DNA of 64,000 bases from DASPKT01 sp035626475 (lineage in GTDB: Bacteria > Pseudomonadota > Alphaproteobacteria > Azospirillales > Azospirillaceae): assembly GCA_035626475.1 (NCBI GenBank), contig DASPNP010000014.1:46563-110562 (forward strand). Reading direction: 5' to 3'. Position numbers and translations under genes: made by a program. The notes beneath the pieces are model-generated. The model saw nothing but the letters and a program-made list of their open reading frames with translations, was not told where the DNA came from and did not search any database. Position 1 is the stretch's first letter. Each line of letters begins with the position of its first letter. Shown piece by piece: positions 8,249 through 17,154 of this stretch.

Positions 8249-10335
8249 CAGAAGCTCGCCGACAGGGAGAACTTGGCGGTGCGCGGCATGCTGACGCCCA
8301 GCAGCCCGTTGCCGGCCGAGTTCCAGTAGGTGCGGTCGGTGACGTTCTCCACCGCCAGCCGGGCGGTCAGCGGCGTGCCATAGGCCTCGAAGCCGTAGCG
8401 GGCGCCCAGGTCGAAGGTGGTGTAGCCGTTGACGAAGGCCTGGTTGAAGTTGTTCACGGCGCGCTCGCCGACATGGAACACGCCGCCCGACAAGCCCAGC
8501 CCCGGCATCCATCCCGGCCGGTACTCGACGAACAGCGAGCCCGAGAATTCCGGCGTGTTCTCCGGCCGCTTGCCGATCAGGGCGGCGCTGGAGGCCCGGC
8601 GCTGCTCGGCGTCCAGGAACAGGGCGGAGGCGTAGACCGACCATTCCGGCGTGACCTCGCCGGACGCGCTCAGCTCCCAGCCGCTGTAGATCGTGCGGCC
8701 GTCCTGGACGAAGCGCCGCTCGGCATTGGTGAAGGCGGAGGGGCGGTCCACCTCGAAGCGGGCCACGGTGACCAGCAGCCGCTCCAGCGGCTCCGCCTTC
8801 ACACCCAGCTCCCACTGCTCGCTGATGGCGGGCGGCAGCACCTCGTTGGCGTTGACGGTGTTGGCCGGGGCCGTACCGCCTTCCTCCAGCCCCTCGATCC
8901 AGGTGGCGTAGACGCTGACCCAGGGCAGGGGCTTCAGCACCGCGCCGACCGAGGGCGAGGTCTCCTCGGCCGTGTATTTGCGGGCGGCGGTGCCGCTGAC
9001 ATAGTCGCTGTAGCGCAGCCCGCCCAGCAGCTGCAGCCAGTCGCCGATCTCCGCCCGCTCGAACAGATAGGCGCCCTTGTCCTCGATCTTGGAGGGCACG
9101 GTGCCGGTGGCGGGGATGGCGGTGGCCGGGATGGCGCGCGGGCGGAACAGGTTCTGGGCGAAGGTCGCCTGGGTCTGGATGCGGCCGTTCTGCCTGCGCT
9201 CGTTCTGGGTGGCGCCGACGGTCAGGTTGTGGGTAATGAGGCCCGTCTCCAGGGTCCCCGCCACCTCGCCGCGGATGTTGCGGTTCCGGTATTCCTGGGC
9301 CTTCACCAGGAAGGCCAGCAGCTGGCCCTCGCCGGTGGCGAGGCTGTAGTTCTGCAGCTGGGAGAAGGCGCGGTCGCGCTCGGTATAGGCCTCTCCCGCC
9401 TCCAGCGTCGCCACCCAGTTCGGGGCGAAGCGCCAGTCGGCGCGGGCCAGCACGTTCGTCGCGGCGGCGTCGTAGTCCTGCCAGCTCCCGGCGAAGTTGG
9501 TCCGGTTGTCCGGGATCGGCGGCAGCGGGATGACGCCGTTCACGGCCGGCAGCAGGGCGATGGCGGCGGGCTCGGCGACACTCTTCTCGATATGCTCGAG
9601 ATCCAGCTTGAGGGACAGCGCCCCGGTCGGGTTCCAGTCGAAGGCGCCGGAGACAAGCGAGCGGTCGCCTTCCGCCCCGTCGATGCCGGTGTCGACCCGG
9701 CCGGCCACCGCGTTCAGCCGGGCGCCCAGCGTGCCGTCCGCGCTCATCCGGCCGATGTCGGTGTGGATCGTGGCGGCGCCGTGCGAGGTGCCGGACAGCG
9801 TCACCTCGGTCACCGGGTCGCGGCCCGGCCGCTTGGCGGTCATGTTGACGATGCCGGCCGGCGAGGTGAAGCCGTAATACAGCGCCGACACGCCCTTCAG
9901 CACCTCCACCCGGTCCTTGTTCTCCAGCGGCAGGTCGATGAGGTTCACGATGGGGAGCGAGCCGTTCAGCCGGTAGTTGCCCCGGTTCTCCACGGTGATG
10001 CCGCGGATGGCGAGGTTGTCGTAGGTGGCGCCGTTCAGCTGCGAGCGGGTCACGCCCGCCGTGTTGCGCAGCGCCTGATGCAGCGAGGCCGCCAGCTGCG
10101 CGTCCAGCAACTCGCGCGGGACCACGTTCACGGTCAGCGGCGTGTCGATCTGCCGGGCGTTGCGGAAGGTGCCGGCCTGCACGAAGGCCGCGCCGAAGCT
10201 GCCGGCCCGATCCGCCGTCACCACGATCTCGTCCAGGGCGGCGGCCACCTGCACCGGCGCCTCCTGCGCGATGGCGGGGAGGGCCGCCAGCAGCGAGACG
10301 GTGGCAAGGAGGGCGGCACGGCTTGCGACAGGCAT
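8248..10335 (-). CDS. TonB-dependent siderophore receptor
   Basis: Complete 695-residue outer-membrane receptor. The signal peptide ends at AIAQ (about 1-24). A TonB-box-like LDEIVVTADR follows, then the plug (DTPLTVNVVPRELLD, LAIRGITVENRG, DRVEVLKGVSALYYGFTSPAGIVN), and a 22-strand-type barrel ending in the expected terminal phenylalanine (FSLSASF). The plug signature is that of siderophore receptors. A palindromic Fur-like box lies 25 bases upstream, and the gene is coupled to the PepSY protein downstream. Its siderophore is unknown; no siderophore synthesis genes are in the window. Confidence 0.95.
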   Translation of the reverse strand: MPVASRAALLATVSLLAALPAIAQEAPVQVAAALDEIVVTADRAGSFGAAFVQAGTFRNARQIDTPLTVNVVPRELLDAQLAASLHQALRNTAGVTRSQLNGATYDNLAIRGITVENRGNYRLNGSLPIVNLIDLPLENKDRVEVLKGVSALYYGFTSPAGIVNMTAKRPGRDPVTEVTLSGTSHGAATIHTDIGRMSADGTLGARLNAVAGRVDTGIDGAEGDRSLVSGAFDWNPTGALSLKLDLEHIEKSVAEPAAIALLPAVNGVIPLPPIPDNRTNFAGSWQDYDAAATNVLARADWRFAPNWVATLEAGEAYTERDRAFSQLQNYSLATGEGQLLAFLVKAQEYRNRNIRGEVAGTLETGLITHNLTVGATQNERRQNGRIQTQATFAQNLFRPRAIPATAIPATGTVPSKIEDKGAYLFERAEIGDWLQLLGGLRYSDYVSGTAARKYTAEETSPSVGAVLKPLPWVSVYATWIEGLEEGGTAPANTVNANEVLPPAISEQWELGVKAEPLERLLVTVARFEVDRPSAFTNAERRFVQDGRTIYSGWELSASGEVTPEWSVYASALFLDAEQRRASSAALIGKRPENTPEFSGSLFVEYRPGWMPGLGLSGGVFHVGERAVNNFNQAFVNGYTTFDLGARYGFEAYGTPLTARLAVENVTDRTYWNSAGNGLLGVSMPRTAKFSLSASF

Positions 10336-10359
10336 GATGGTTCGCTCAAGGAATGAAAG

Positions 10360-10374
10360 TGCGAATTGTTCGCA
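10360..10374. promoter_or_regulatory. Palindromic Fur-like operator
   Basis: The sequence tgcgaattgttcgca is a perfect 6-3-6 palindrome, just upstream of the receptor at 10335. It matches the TGCGAA..TTCGCA core common in bacterial Fur sites. It predicts iron repression of the receptor-PepSY operon and could also influence the divergent MscS gene. Confidence 0.6.
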
Positions 10375-10485
10375 ACACCGATGCCGCAGTTGATAATCAG
10401 TGTCAATACCGGTCGGGGGATGGAAGAGGTGCGGCCGGGCGCCGCGTCGCCGAGGCGGACGCGCGTTCCGAGCAATTTCCGTTGC

Positions 10486-12015
10486 ATGGCCTCATCATCG
10501 GACCCAAAGTCGCGCTTTCGCCAAGCATTTGGACGCGGAGCCTTCGGAATGTTCGTGGCCGCCTTCCTGCGGCTGGGTCCGCCCGTGGCCCTTCTTGCCG
10601 GGGTTCTGTACGCGCGGTACGGGGGCATCGGCGACGCCGTCTCGGCCGCGCTGGGCGTGAGCCCCGTCTATGCCGGCAAGATCCTGTCCGGGCTGGCCTG
10701 GGTCGCCGGCGCGGTGACGGTGATCCGCGCCGTCAACGTGCTGGTCTGGGAGAGGCTGCGCCGCCGCACGTCGGGCAAGCCGCCGCCGCGCCTGCTGGTG
10801 CAGCTGGGCTCGCTGATCATCGGCTTCCTGGCGGTGCTGGGCATCTCCACCCACGTGCTGGACTATTCGGTGACCGGCCTGGTCGCGACCTCCTCGGTCA
10901 TCGGCCTGGTCATCGGCTTCGCCGCCCGCAGCCTGATCGCCGACACCTTCTCCGGCATCGCCATGAACCTGGACAACGCGTTCCGGATCGGCGACTTCGT
11001 CAAGGTCATCCGCCCGCCCGGCATGGTCAAGCTGGTGGGCCGGGTGCAGGAGGTGCACTGGCGCACGACCCGCATCCTGACGCCGGAGAACGGGCTGCTG
11101 GTGATCCCGAACTCGATCCTGGCCGAGTCCGTCATCTTCAACATGTCGCAGCCGGACCTGGCGAGCGAGTTCGAGCATCTGATCGTGCTGGACTTCGAGG
11201 TGCCGATGGAGCGGGCGCTGCGGGTGCTGACCGCCGCCGGCCAGGCCGCCGCCGCCGACAATGCCGCCATCTTCGACGTGAAGGTGCGCGTCAACCAGAT
11301 CTCGGCCGACGGCGTGCACTACATGGTCAAGTACATGCTGGACCCGGTGGTGCTGGCGCCGGGCAAGGCCAAGCACGCCGTGCTGATGAACGTCTACCGC
11401 CACCTGGACCAAGCCGGCATCGCCCCGGCCATGCCGCGGCAGGAGAGCTTCGAGGCCCAGGCGCCGGTCCGCGCCATGGACGACGCGTCGCGCGCCGAGC
11501 GGCTGCTGCACCATGTCGATCTGTTCCGGCCGCTGTCGCTGGACGATTTCCAGCTGCTGGCCCGCGAGATGAAGCCGCGCGCCTTCCGCGCCGGCCAGAC
11601 GCTGATCACGGCGGGCCAGCCCGGCTCCTCCATGTTCGTGCTGTGCGAGGGGCTGGTGGGCGTGCGCATCCGCTGGGAGGGCCAGGAGAAGGAGGTGGCG
11701 CGGCTGGCGCCGGGCGATTTCTTCGGCGAGATGTCGCTGCTGACCGGCGAGCCGCGCAGCGCCTCGGTCGTGGCGCTGGCCGACACGGTCGCCTACGAGA
11801 TCGAGAAGGGCGCGATGCAGCTGGTGCTGGACGGCAACCCCGCCGTCGCCGAGGCGCTGAGCCACGCCGCGGCGGAGCGCCGGCTGCGCTCGCAGCAGAG
11901 CCGCGAGACCAAGCCGCCGGAGGAGCTGGCGGAGGAGCACGCCTCGCTGGCGGGCCAGATCCTGGCGAAGATGGGCACGATCTTCGGCCGCAAGCGCAAG
12001 CCCGCCCTGACCTGA
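10486..12015 (+). CDS. MscS-family mechanosensitive channel with cyclic-nucleotide-binding domain
   Basis: Inner-membrane channel of about 509 residues. Four hydrophobic helices (residues ~22-45, 60-80, 102-120 and 128-155) precede the MscS beta domain (FRIGDFVKVI, ENGLLVIPNSILAES). A C-terminal cNMP-binding domain (~350-450) holds the phosphate-cassette sequence FFGEMSLLTGEPRSASV, with the Gly-Glu and Arg-Ser needed for ligand contact. Such proteins couple turgor release or ion flux to cAMP/cGMP. The start is uncertain: ATG at 10486 is used, and 10549 is an alternative with a better upstream purine tract. It diverges from the Fur-regulated receptor. Confidence 0.85.
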   Translation: MASSSDPKSRFRQAFGRGAFGMFVAAFLRLGPPVALLAGVLYARYGGIGDAVSAALGVSPVYAGKILSGLAWVAGAVTVIRAVNVLVWERLRRRTSGKPPPRLLVQLGSLIIGFLAVLGISTHVLDYSVTGLVATSSVIGLVIGFAARSLIADTFSGIAMNLDNAFRIGDFVKVIRPPGMVKLVGRVQEVHWRTTRILTPENGLLVIPNSILAESVIFNMSQPDLASEFEHLIVLDFEVPMERALRVLTAAGQAAAADNAAIFDVKVRVNQISADGVHYMVKYMLDPVVLAPGKAKHAVLMNVYRHLDQAGIAPAMPRQESFEAQAPVRAMDDASRAERLLHHVDLFRPLSLDDFQLLAREMKPRAFRAGQTLITAGQPGSSMFVLCEGLVGVRIRWEGQEKEVARLAPGDFFGEMSLLTGEPRSASVVALADTVAYEIEKGAMQLVLDGNPAVAEALSHAAAERRLRSQQSRETKPPEELAEEHASLAGQILAKMGTIFGRKRKPALT

Positions 12016-12025
12016 CGGGCCGCCG

Positions 12026-12976
12026 TCAGTCCGCGACCGTCACCACGACCTTGCCGCGGCTGCGCTTGCCCTCGACATGGCGGTGGGCGTCGGCGATGGC
12101 GTCCAGCGGATAGATGCGGTCGATGACGGGGCGGAGCTTTCCCTCCTCGACCATGCGCCCCAGCAGCTCCAGGTCAGGGCGGTTGCTGCGCACCACCACC
12201 AGGGCGGCGCGGGGCCCCGGCCGCAGCCGCGTCAGCGCGACGTCGATGAGGTTGCGCGCCTTGGGCACCGTGGTGACGTAGCGGCCGCGCGGCGCCAGCA
12301 TGTGCCGCACCTTGCCCAGGCTCAGGTCGCCGAAGATGTCGAACACCAGGTCGAAGGGGCCGGGCAGGGTGGCGGCCGGGCGCTCCCGGTAGTCCACCAC
12401 CTCCGCCGCGCCCAGCGACCGCACCAGCGCCGCGTTGGCGGCGGAGCAGGTGGCGGTGATTCGGGCGCCCAGCGCCGCCGCGATCTGCACCGCCGCCGTG
12501 CCGACGCCGCCCGAGGCGCCGTGGAGCAGGACGTTCTGCCCCGGCTCGAGGTCGCCATCGTCCCGCAAGGCCTGTAGCGCCGTCAGCGCCACCAGGGGCA
12601 GGGCGGCGGCCTGCTCCATGGTCAGCGACGGCGGCTTGGGCGCGAGTTCGGCCAAGGGCACGGCCACGAAGTCGGCGCAGGCGCCGCCCGCCCAGCCGTT
12701 CAGCATGCTCCAGACCGCGTCGCCGTCCGCCAAGCCGCTGGTCCCCGGCGCCGCCACGGTGCCGGCGAAGTCGTAGCCGGTGCGGCGGGGGAAGCGCCTG
12801 CCGGAATAGAGCGCGAAGCGGCCCTTGCGGACGAAGCTGTCCTTCGGGTTCACGGAGGCCGCGGCGACCCGCACCAGCACCTGCCCCGGGCCGGGCCGCG
12901 GCACCGGCACGGTGCGGACCTCCAGCACCTCGGCCGGCCCGAACCGGTCGTACTCGGCGGCGCGCATCGTCTCCAT
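12026..12976 (-). CDS. NADPH:quinone oxidoreductase-like MDR protein (zinc-free)
   Basis: A 316-residue cytosolic medium-chain dehydrogenase/reductase. The GroES-like N-domain contains ASVNPKDSFVRKG. The nucleotide-binding motif GASGGVGTAAVQIA and the late EGKSRGKVVV-like end (HVEGKRSRGKVVVTV) are typical of the quinone-reductase / zeta-crystallin group. The zinc-binding cysteines of true alcohol dehydrogenases are absent. The start at 12976 follows AAGGGGAG at good spacing; a second ATG is three codons in. It converges with the MscS gene 10 bases away. Confidence 0.85.
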   Translation of the reverse strand: METMRAAEYDRFGPAEVLEVRTVPVPRPGPGQVLVRVAAASVNPKDSFVRKGRFALYSGRRFPRRTGYDFAGTVAAPGTSGLADGDAVWSMLNGWAGGACADFVAVPLAELAPKPPSLTMEQAAALPLVALTALQALRDDGDLEPGQNVLLHGASGGVGTAAVQIAAALGARITATCSAANAALVRSLGAAEVVDYRERPAATLPGPFDLVFDIFGDLSLGKVRHMLAPRGRYVTTVPKARNLIDVALTRLRPGPRAALVVVRSNRPDLELLGRMVEEGKLRPVIDRIYPLDAIADAHRHVEGKRSRGKVVVTVAD

Positions 12977-13102
12977 GGCGGCTCCCCTTCCAGCGGCTCG
13001 ACCATGGGTCCCACGGACGGGGAGCGCCTTCAAGAGATGATCCGCCGGGCGGCCGGCGGCGTTGAAACGGGCATGGACGACGGCGCTTGGCGACAGGACG
13101 GT

Positions 13103-13591
13103 ATGCGGTCGGCCGGCACCGCCCGGCTGCTCTGCGACGCGATGCTGGCGGGGCTGGCCCGCTGGCTCCGCGCGGCCGGGCACGACACCGCGCTGGCGGG
13201 GGAGGGGCGGCCGGATGCGGAGGTGCTGGCGCGCGGCCGGGCCGAGGGGCGCCTGCTGCTGACCCGCGACCGCAGGCTGGCGGAGGAGACGCCCGGCGGG
13301 GACGTGCTGCTGCTCGGCAGCGACGATCTCGACGCCCAGGCGGCGGAACTGGTACGGCGGCTGGGGCTGGACTGGACCCACAACCCCTTCAGCCGCTGCA
13401 TGCTGGACAACACACCGCTGCGCCCGGCCGGGCCGGCCGACCTCGCGGCGATCCCCGAGGCGGCGCGGACACTGCCGGGCCCGTTCCGCAGCTGCCCCTG
13501 CTGCGGCCGCGTCTTCTGGCCCGGCAGCCATGTCCGGAGGATGGAGGCGCGGCTGCGCGGCTGGAAGGGCGGGACGCCTGCGGTGCGTTAG
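13103..13591 (+). CDS. Mut7-C RNase-domain protein
   Basis: A 162-residue protein of the Mut7-C family: a PIN-like fold with LLCDAMLAGLARWLRAAGHD (D12) and LLTRDRRLAEE acidic positions, then a C-terminal zinc ribbon. Related proteins are predicted RNases. The ribbon is partly degenerate: RCMLDN replaces the usual RCxxCN, while the second pair (CPCC, then FWPGSH) is kept, so metal binding may be altered. The ATG at 13103 has an AGGA just upstream; 13073 is an in-frame alternative. The gene ends with a 4-base overlap against the convergent small gene. Confidence 0.75.
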   Translation: MRSAGTARLLCDAMLAGLARWLRAAGHDTALAGEGRPDAEVLARGRAEGRLLLTRDRRLAEETPGGDVLLLGSDDLDAQAAELVRRLGLDWTHNPFSRCMLDNTPLRPAGPADLAAIPEAARTLPGPFRSCPCCGRVFWPGSHVRRMEARLRGWKGGTPAVR

Positions 13592-13758
13592 CTGCTGCCG
13601 CCGACGCCCTGGATGCTGTCCTCGTCGGCGCGGCGGAGCAGCTCCTCCACCGTCAGGCCGGCGGGGGTGGAGCCCTCCAGCGTGCCGTCGCCGGGAGTGC
13701 GGGTCTTGTCGAGCTTGTCTTCACCGGGCTTCTCGGCCGGCTTCTCGCCGTCTGCCAT
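13588..13758 (-). CDS. Small hydrophilic hypothetical protein
   Basis: A 56-residue acidic, lysine/proline/glutamate-rich protein, likely disordered except for a short LTVEELLRRADED helix. A GGGAGA ribosome site lies six bases from the ATG at 13758; an ATG two codons upstream directly abuts that site and is less likely. No family recognised. Confidence 0.6.
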   Translation of the reverse strand: MADGEKPAEKPGEDKLDKTRTPGDGTLEGSTPAGLTVEELLRRADEDSIQGVGGSS

Positions 13759-13947
13759 GATCATTCTCCCGTACATGAGGTCTGCAGGGAGAACAGCGTG
13801 GCGCGGCCGGTGTCCCGGGCCGATGGGGGAGGGCCGATGGGGGAGGAACGATCCTTTTCGCGGGGCGACGGAACCCGATCGAAGGGGGAGCGTTCCCCCC
13901 ATGCGGTGCCTGCCGCCGCGTCGGTCTTTGGCAGACCCCTATGACTG

Positions 13948-13995
13948 GGGCCGCCGGCCCGCCCTCCACCGGGAGCGGACCGGCGGCCCTTTTTT
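13948..13995 (+). terminator. Strong intrinsic terminator without an obvious + strand gene
   Basis: A perfect 10-bp GC stem (13948-13957 with 13980-13989) is followed by six T residues. The T run makes it directional for + strand transcription, yet the nearest + strand gene ends 356 bases earlier. The 13765-13947 stretch contains no convincing ORF and may be a long 3' UTR or a small RNA. Confidence 0.8.
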
Positions 13996-14012
13996 CGTCA
14001 GACACCCCTTTG

Positions 14013-16268
14013 TCAGGCGGCCGCCGGCACCAGGCGGGTGACCAGGCCGGCCACGAGGCTCTCGGTATCGGTGTCCAGGCGGAACTGGACGCGGGTCTGG
14101 CCGCCCTCGTGGCTGATGACGCGGCCCTGGATGGTGACGCCCAGCGCCTCGACCGTCACCTCTGCCCCGTCGGGCGCGTCGGCCCCGCCCTGCAGCGCGC
14201 AGCCGCCCAGGCCCAGGTCCGACATGGAGAGGCTGAAGCGCTCGCTGGCGCCGCGCCGGCCCATGACCGTCAGCACCACCGGGCAGGTCACGGCGTAGCG
14301 CTCGAAATGGCGGCGGTCGCCGGCCTTGCCCATGGAGGCCAGGAACTCCTCGACCTCGCCGCGCAGCCGCTCCGACTGCTGCGCCAGCTCGCCGGCGGCG
14401 GCCAGCAGCTGGGTCGAGGCGACCTTGGTGAACTCGGCGCTCTCATGCACCTGGTCCAGCGTGCTGGCGACCCGCTCGGTGCGCTCGGCGGCCTCGTGGA
14501 CGTTGCGGGCGATCTCGCCGGTGGCGGCTCCCTGCTCCGTCACGGCCGAGGCGATGGCGCCGGAGTTGCTGTCGATCTCCTGGATGGTGCGGGCGATGGT
14601 GCCGATCATGTCGATGGCGTGGTCGGCGGCCGCGCGCACGGCATTGACCTTGGCCTGGATGTCCTCGGTCGCCTTGGCGGTCTGGTTGGCGAGGCTCTTC
14701 ACCTCGTTGGCGACGACGGCGAAGCCCTTGCCCGCCTCGCCGGCGCGGGCGGCCTCGATCGTCGCGTTCAGCGCCAGCAGGTTGGTCTGCGCCGCGATCT
14801 CCTGGATGAACTGAACGACATGGCTGACGTCGCCGACCACATGGGCCAGCTCGTCGACCACGCCCTTGGTCTTCTCGGCCTCCTCCACCGCCTGCCGGGT
14901 GGTGACGGCGGTGCGCTCCACCTGGGTGGCGATCTCCGAACTGGCGGAGGTCAGCTGCTCCGACGCGGACGCCACCGTCTGGGCGTTCTGGGTGGCGAGA
15001 TGGGCGGTCTCCGACGCGGTGCGGGAGCGCTCGGCAGTCTGGTCGGCCTGTCCGGACAGCCCGCCGGCGGTGGCCTCCAGCTCCGTGGCGGCGGCGGCGA
15101 CCGAGCGCAGCTGGCCGCTGACCGCCATCTTGAAGTCGCGGGCCAGCGCCTCCAGCGCCTCCTGCCGGCGCTGGCGCGCCTCGTTCTCGCGCTGCTGGAA
15201 GGCCTCCAGCTCGCGGTTGCGCAAGGCGTTCACCTTGAAGACGGCCATCGCCTTGGCCATGGCGCCGATCTCGTCGGCCCGGTCGTCATGCTCGACCGCC
15301 ACCTCCAGATCGCCCTGCGCCAGCCGGCCCATGGCGCCGGTCAGGCGGCCCAGCGGCCCCAGCACCTCGCGCAGCACCGCCACTACCACCGCGGCGGCGG
15401 CGACGGCGAACAGCACCAGCGTGATCAGCAGGGTGCGCAGCTGGTCCCATCGGAAGCCGGAGATGCGGTTGTCCAGCAGCCGCGACAGCTCTGCCGAGGA
15501 GACGGCGTAGAAGGCCTCGACGTCCCGGAGCAGGGCGCCGGTGTCGGCGTCGGCCAGCGCCTCCTTCTCCGACTTGGCGGCGAAGGCGGAAGCGGTGGCC
15601 TGGGCCTTGGCGAAGGACGCGTCGAGATTGGCCTTCAGGCTGCCGTCGGCATTGCCGCTGTAGCCCGAGGCGACCGAGGCGGCGATGCCGTCGATCACCG
15701 TCTTCAGCCCGCCCAGCGAGACATAGAGGTCGACCTTCTCCTCCGGGTCCACCTTGCCGTCGGCGTAGAGGCGCTTTGACAGGTCGTGCATGCCGGTCGT
15801 GCGGTCGATCAGGTCCGGCAGCTTCAGCAGGACCAGATCCATGACGTAGTAGCTGTCGAGGTCCGGATCGAGGATCAGGTTCGACTTGTCGCCCACCCGG
15901 CCCACCAGCGCCCGCAGCGCCTCCCGCGCCTTGGCGTCGCCGCCGTCGCCGGCGCGCTTCAGCGCGGCCGTCAGGGTGGCGACATGGGTGGTGCTCTCCA
16001 TCCCCTCGCCGTGGGCGGCCTCCAGCCGCGCCACCTGGTCCGCCGCCTTGGCCCCGTCGAGCCGGGTGCCGGCCACGCCGCCCCGCGCCATCTCGAACTG
16101 CAGCGCCGTCAGCCCCTTCAGATAGGCCGTACCCGCCTCCTCTTTGCGGGCGAAGTCGATCGCCACGTTCTGCGAGGCGATCAGCGCCACCAGCAGGTAG
16201 CCGACCGGAAAGAGGAAGAGCAGGGACGCCAGCCCCAGCTTGTAGGTGATGCCGAGGTCGCGGAGCAT
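14013..16268 (-). CDS. Methyl-accepting chemotaxis protein with C-terminal PilZ domain
   Basis: A 751-residue chemoreceptor. TM1 is near residues 11-31, a ~250-residue periplasmic helical sensor follows, TM2 is near 282-305, then a HAMP domain. The cytoplasmic signalling coiled coil has the conserved hairpin tip (QTNLLALNATIEAARAGEAG, near 490-510). After it, residues ~654-745 form a PilZ domain with RRHFERYAV (RxxxR-type) and SMSDLGLGGC (DxSxxG-type) c-di-GMP motifs. It should couple an external signal and cyclic-di-GMP level to the flagellar CheA pathway. No che genes are adjacent, so it works with a remote chemosensory array. The ligand is unknown. Confidence 0.93.
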   Translation of the reverse strand: MLRDLGITYKLGLASLLFLFPVGYLLVALIASQNVAIDFARKEEAGTAYLKGLTALQFEMARGGVAGTRLDGAKAADQVARLEAAHGEGMESTTHVATLTAALKRAGDGGDAKAREALRALVGRVGDKSNLILDPDLDSYYVMDLVLLKLPDLIDRTTGMHDLSKRLYADGKVDPEEKVDLYVSLGGLKTVIDGIAASVASGYSGNADGSLKANLDASFAKAQATASAFAAKSEKEALADADTGALLRDVEAFYAVSSAELSRLLDNRISGFRWDQLRTLLITLVLFAVAAAAVVVAVLREVLGPLGRLTGAMGRLAQGDLEVAVEHDDRADEIGAMAKAMAVFKVNALRNRELEAFQQRENEARQRRQEALEALARDFKMAVSGQLRSVAAAATELEATAGGLSGQADQTAERSRTASETAHLATQNAQTVASASEQLTSASSEIATQVERTAVTTRQAVEEAEKTKGVVDELAHVVGDVSHVVQFIQEIAAQTNLLALNATIEAARAGEAGKGFAVVANEVKSLANQTAKATEDIQAKVNAVRAAADHAIDMIGTIARTIQEIDSNSGAIASAVTEQGAATGEIARNVHEAAERTERVASTLDQVHESAEFTKVASTQLLAAAGELAQQSERLRGEVEEFLASMGKAGDRRHFERYAVTCPVVLTVMGRRGASERFSLSMSDLGLGGCALQGGADAPDGAEVTVEALGVTIQGRVISHEGGQTRVQFRLDTDTESLVAGLVTRLVPAAA

Positions 16269-16518
16269 GGGCGTCCTGTCTCCAGGGTGGAAAGGATCTT
16301 TGTCTCGTTAGTAGTAGACGATCCCTTTAGTTGCCGCCCGTGACAAGAGCCTTGTTGCGCTTCCCTTCGGTTGCGAAGAGGAGGAAACAGGCTTTCAAGG
16401 CCCTGTTGGAGCCTGGCCTATCCTTCCGTATGGGCAGCCGCCGACGCGCCGCCGCCTTGAGCGCCGAATATTAGAGGAATTCAATGGATTTCGGCGGGCG
16501 GGGCCCGGCCGGAGCGCC

Positions 16519-16995
16519 TTAGAGGCGGCGCAGCCTGTCCAGCTGGTCCGGGCTGAGCGAGGTCAGGATGCCGATGCGGGTCTTCAGGTCGGCATAGGCG
16601 GCCCGCAGGGCGCGGCGGCGCTCCTCGGCCGAGGAGGGGGCGGTGGGATCGTCCAGGCGCCAGTTCGCCGTCACCCGGCCGCACCGCCAATCGGCGGCGG
16701 CCCAGTCGGCCGTTGCCATGTCCTCCTCCGCCTCCTCGCAGACGGTGAAGACCAGGTCGGGGGCCTCGCGGTCGGCGACGTCCCGCCAGGATTTCGGCGT
16801 CAGCGCGCGGGTGTCGATCCCTTCCTCGCCCAGCAGCTCCAGCGCCTCGGGCTGCACCCGGTCGGCCGGCGCCCGGCCGGCGCTGAGGCCCCGGAAGCGG
16901 CCCCGGCCCTGATGATTCAGCAGCGCCTCCGCAAGGATGCTGCGGCAGCTATTGTGGGTGCAGACGAAGAGGACCGTGAGCGGACGCGGGTCCAT
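16519..16995 (-). CDS. arsC: ArsC-like / low-molecular-weight phosphatase-fold protein
   Basis: A 158-residue protein with the LMW-PTP/arsenate-reductase P-loop CTHNSCRS (C12 to S19) and a C86 in FTVCEEAEED, plus the family motif ANWRLDDPTA. In thioredoxin-coupled ArsC a second redox cysteine lies seven residues after the C86 equivalent; here that position is not cysteine. The enzyme may therefore use another reductant or be a phosphatase. There are no arsR, arsB or acr3 genes nearby. The start at 16995 places the P-loop at the usual distance from the N-terminus. A plausible promoter sits at 17027-17054. Confidence 0.8.
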   Translation of the reverse strand: MDPRPLTVLFVCTHNSCRSILAEALLNHQGRGRFRGLSAGRAPADRVQPEALELLGEEGIDTRALTPKSWRDVADREAPDLVFTVCEEAEEDMATADWAAADWRCGRVTANWRLDDPTAPSSAEERRRALRAAYADLKTRIGILTSLSPDQLDRLRRL

Positions 16996-17026
16996 GGGTT
17001 CTGCTCGCGCTGGGGAAGCCCGCAGG

Positions 17027-17054
17027 ACTTTATGACAAATCTGGGATACGTCAA
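17027..17054 (-). promoter_or_regulatory. Putative sigma-70-type promoter for arsC-like gene
   Basis: On the - strand, TTGACG (17054-17049) is followed after 16 bases by TAAAGT (17032-17027), about 30 bases before the ATG at 16995. The match is fair and has not been compared with a local promoter model. Confidence 0.35.
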
Positions 17055-17154
17055 CCGGTCTATGTCGACCCGGGGGGAACGAGTCGCTCCGGGAACTCAA
17101 TCGGGCCATCGCCGATTGAAGGCAGGACCTTGTTCTTCCCGTGAGGCCCGATCC

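Noticed and set aside
16484..16522. 12-codon ORF with a GAGGA ribosome-like site
   Set aside because: Too short to support; it overlaps the ArsC stop and has no recognisable leader-peptide logic such as repeated codons plus a terminator.
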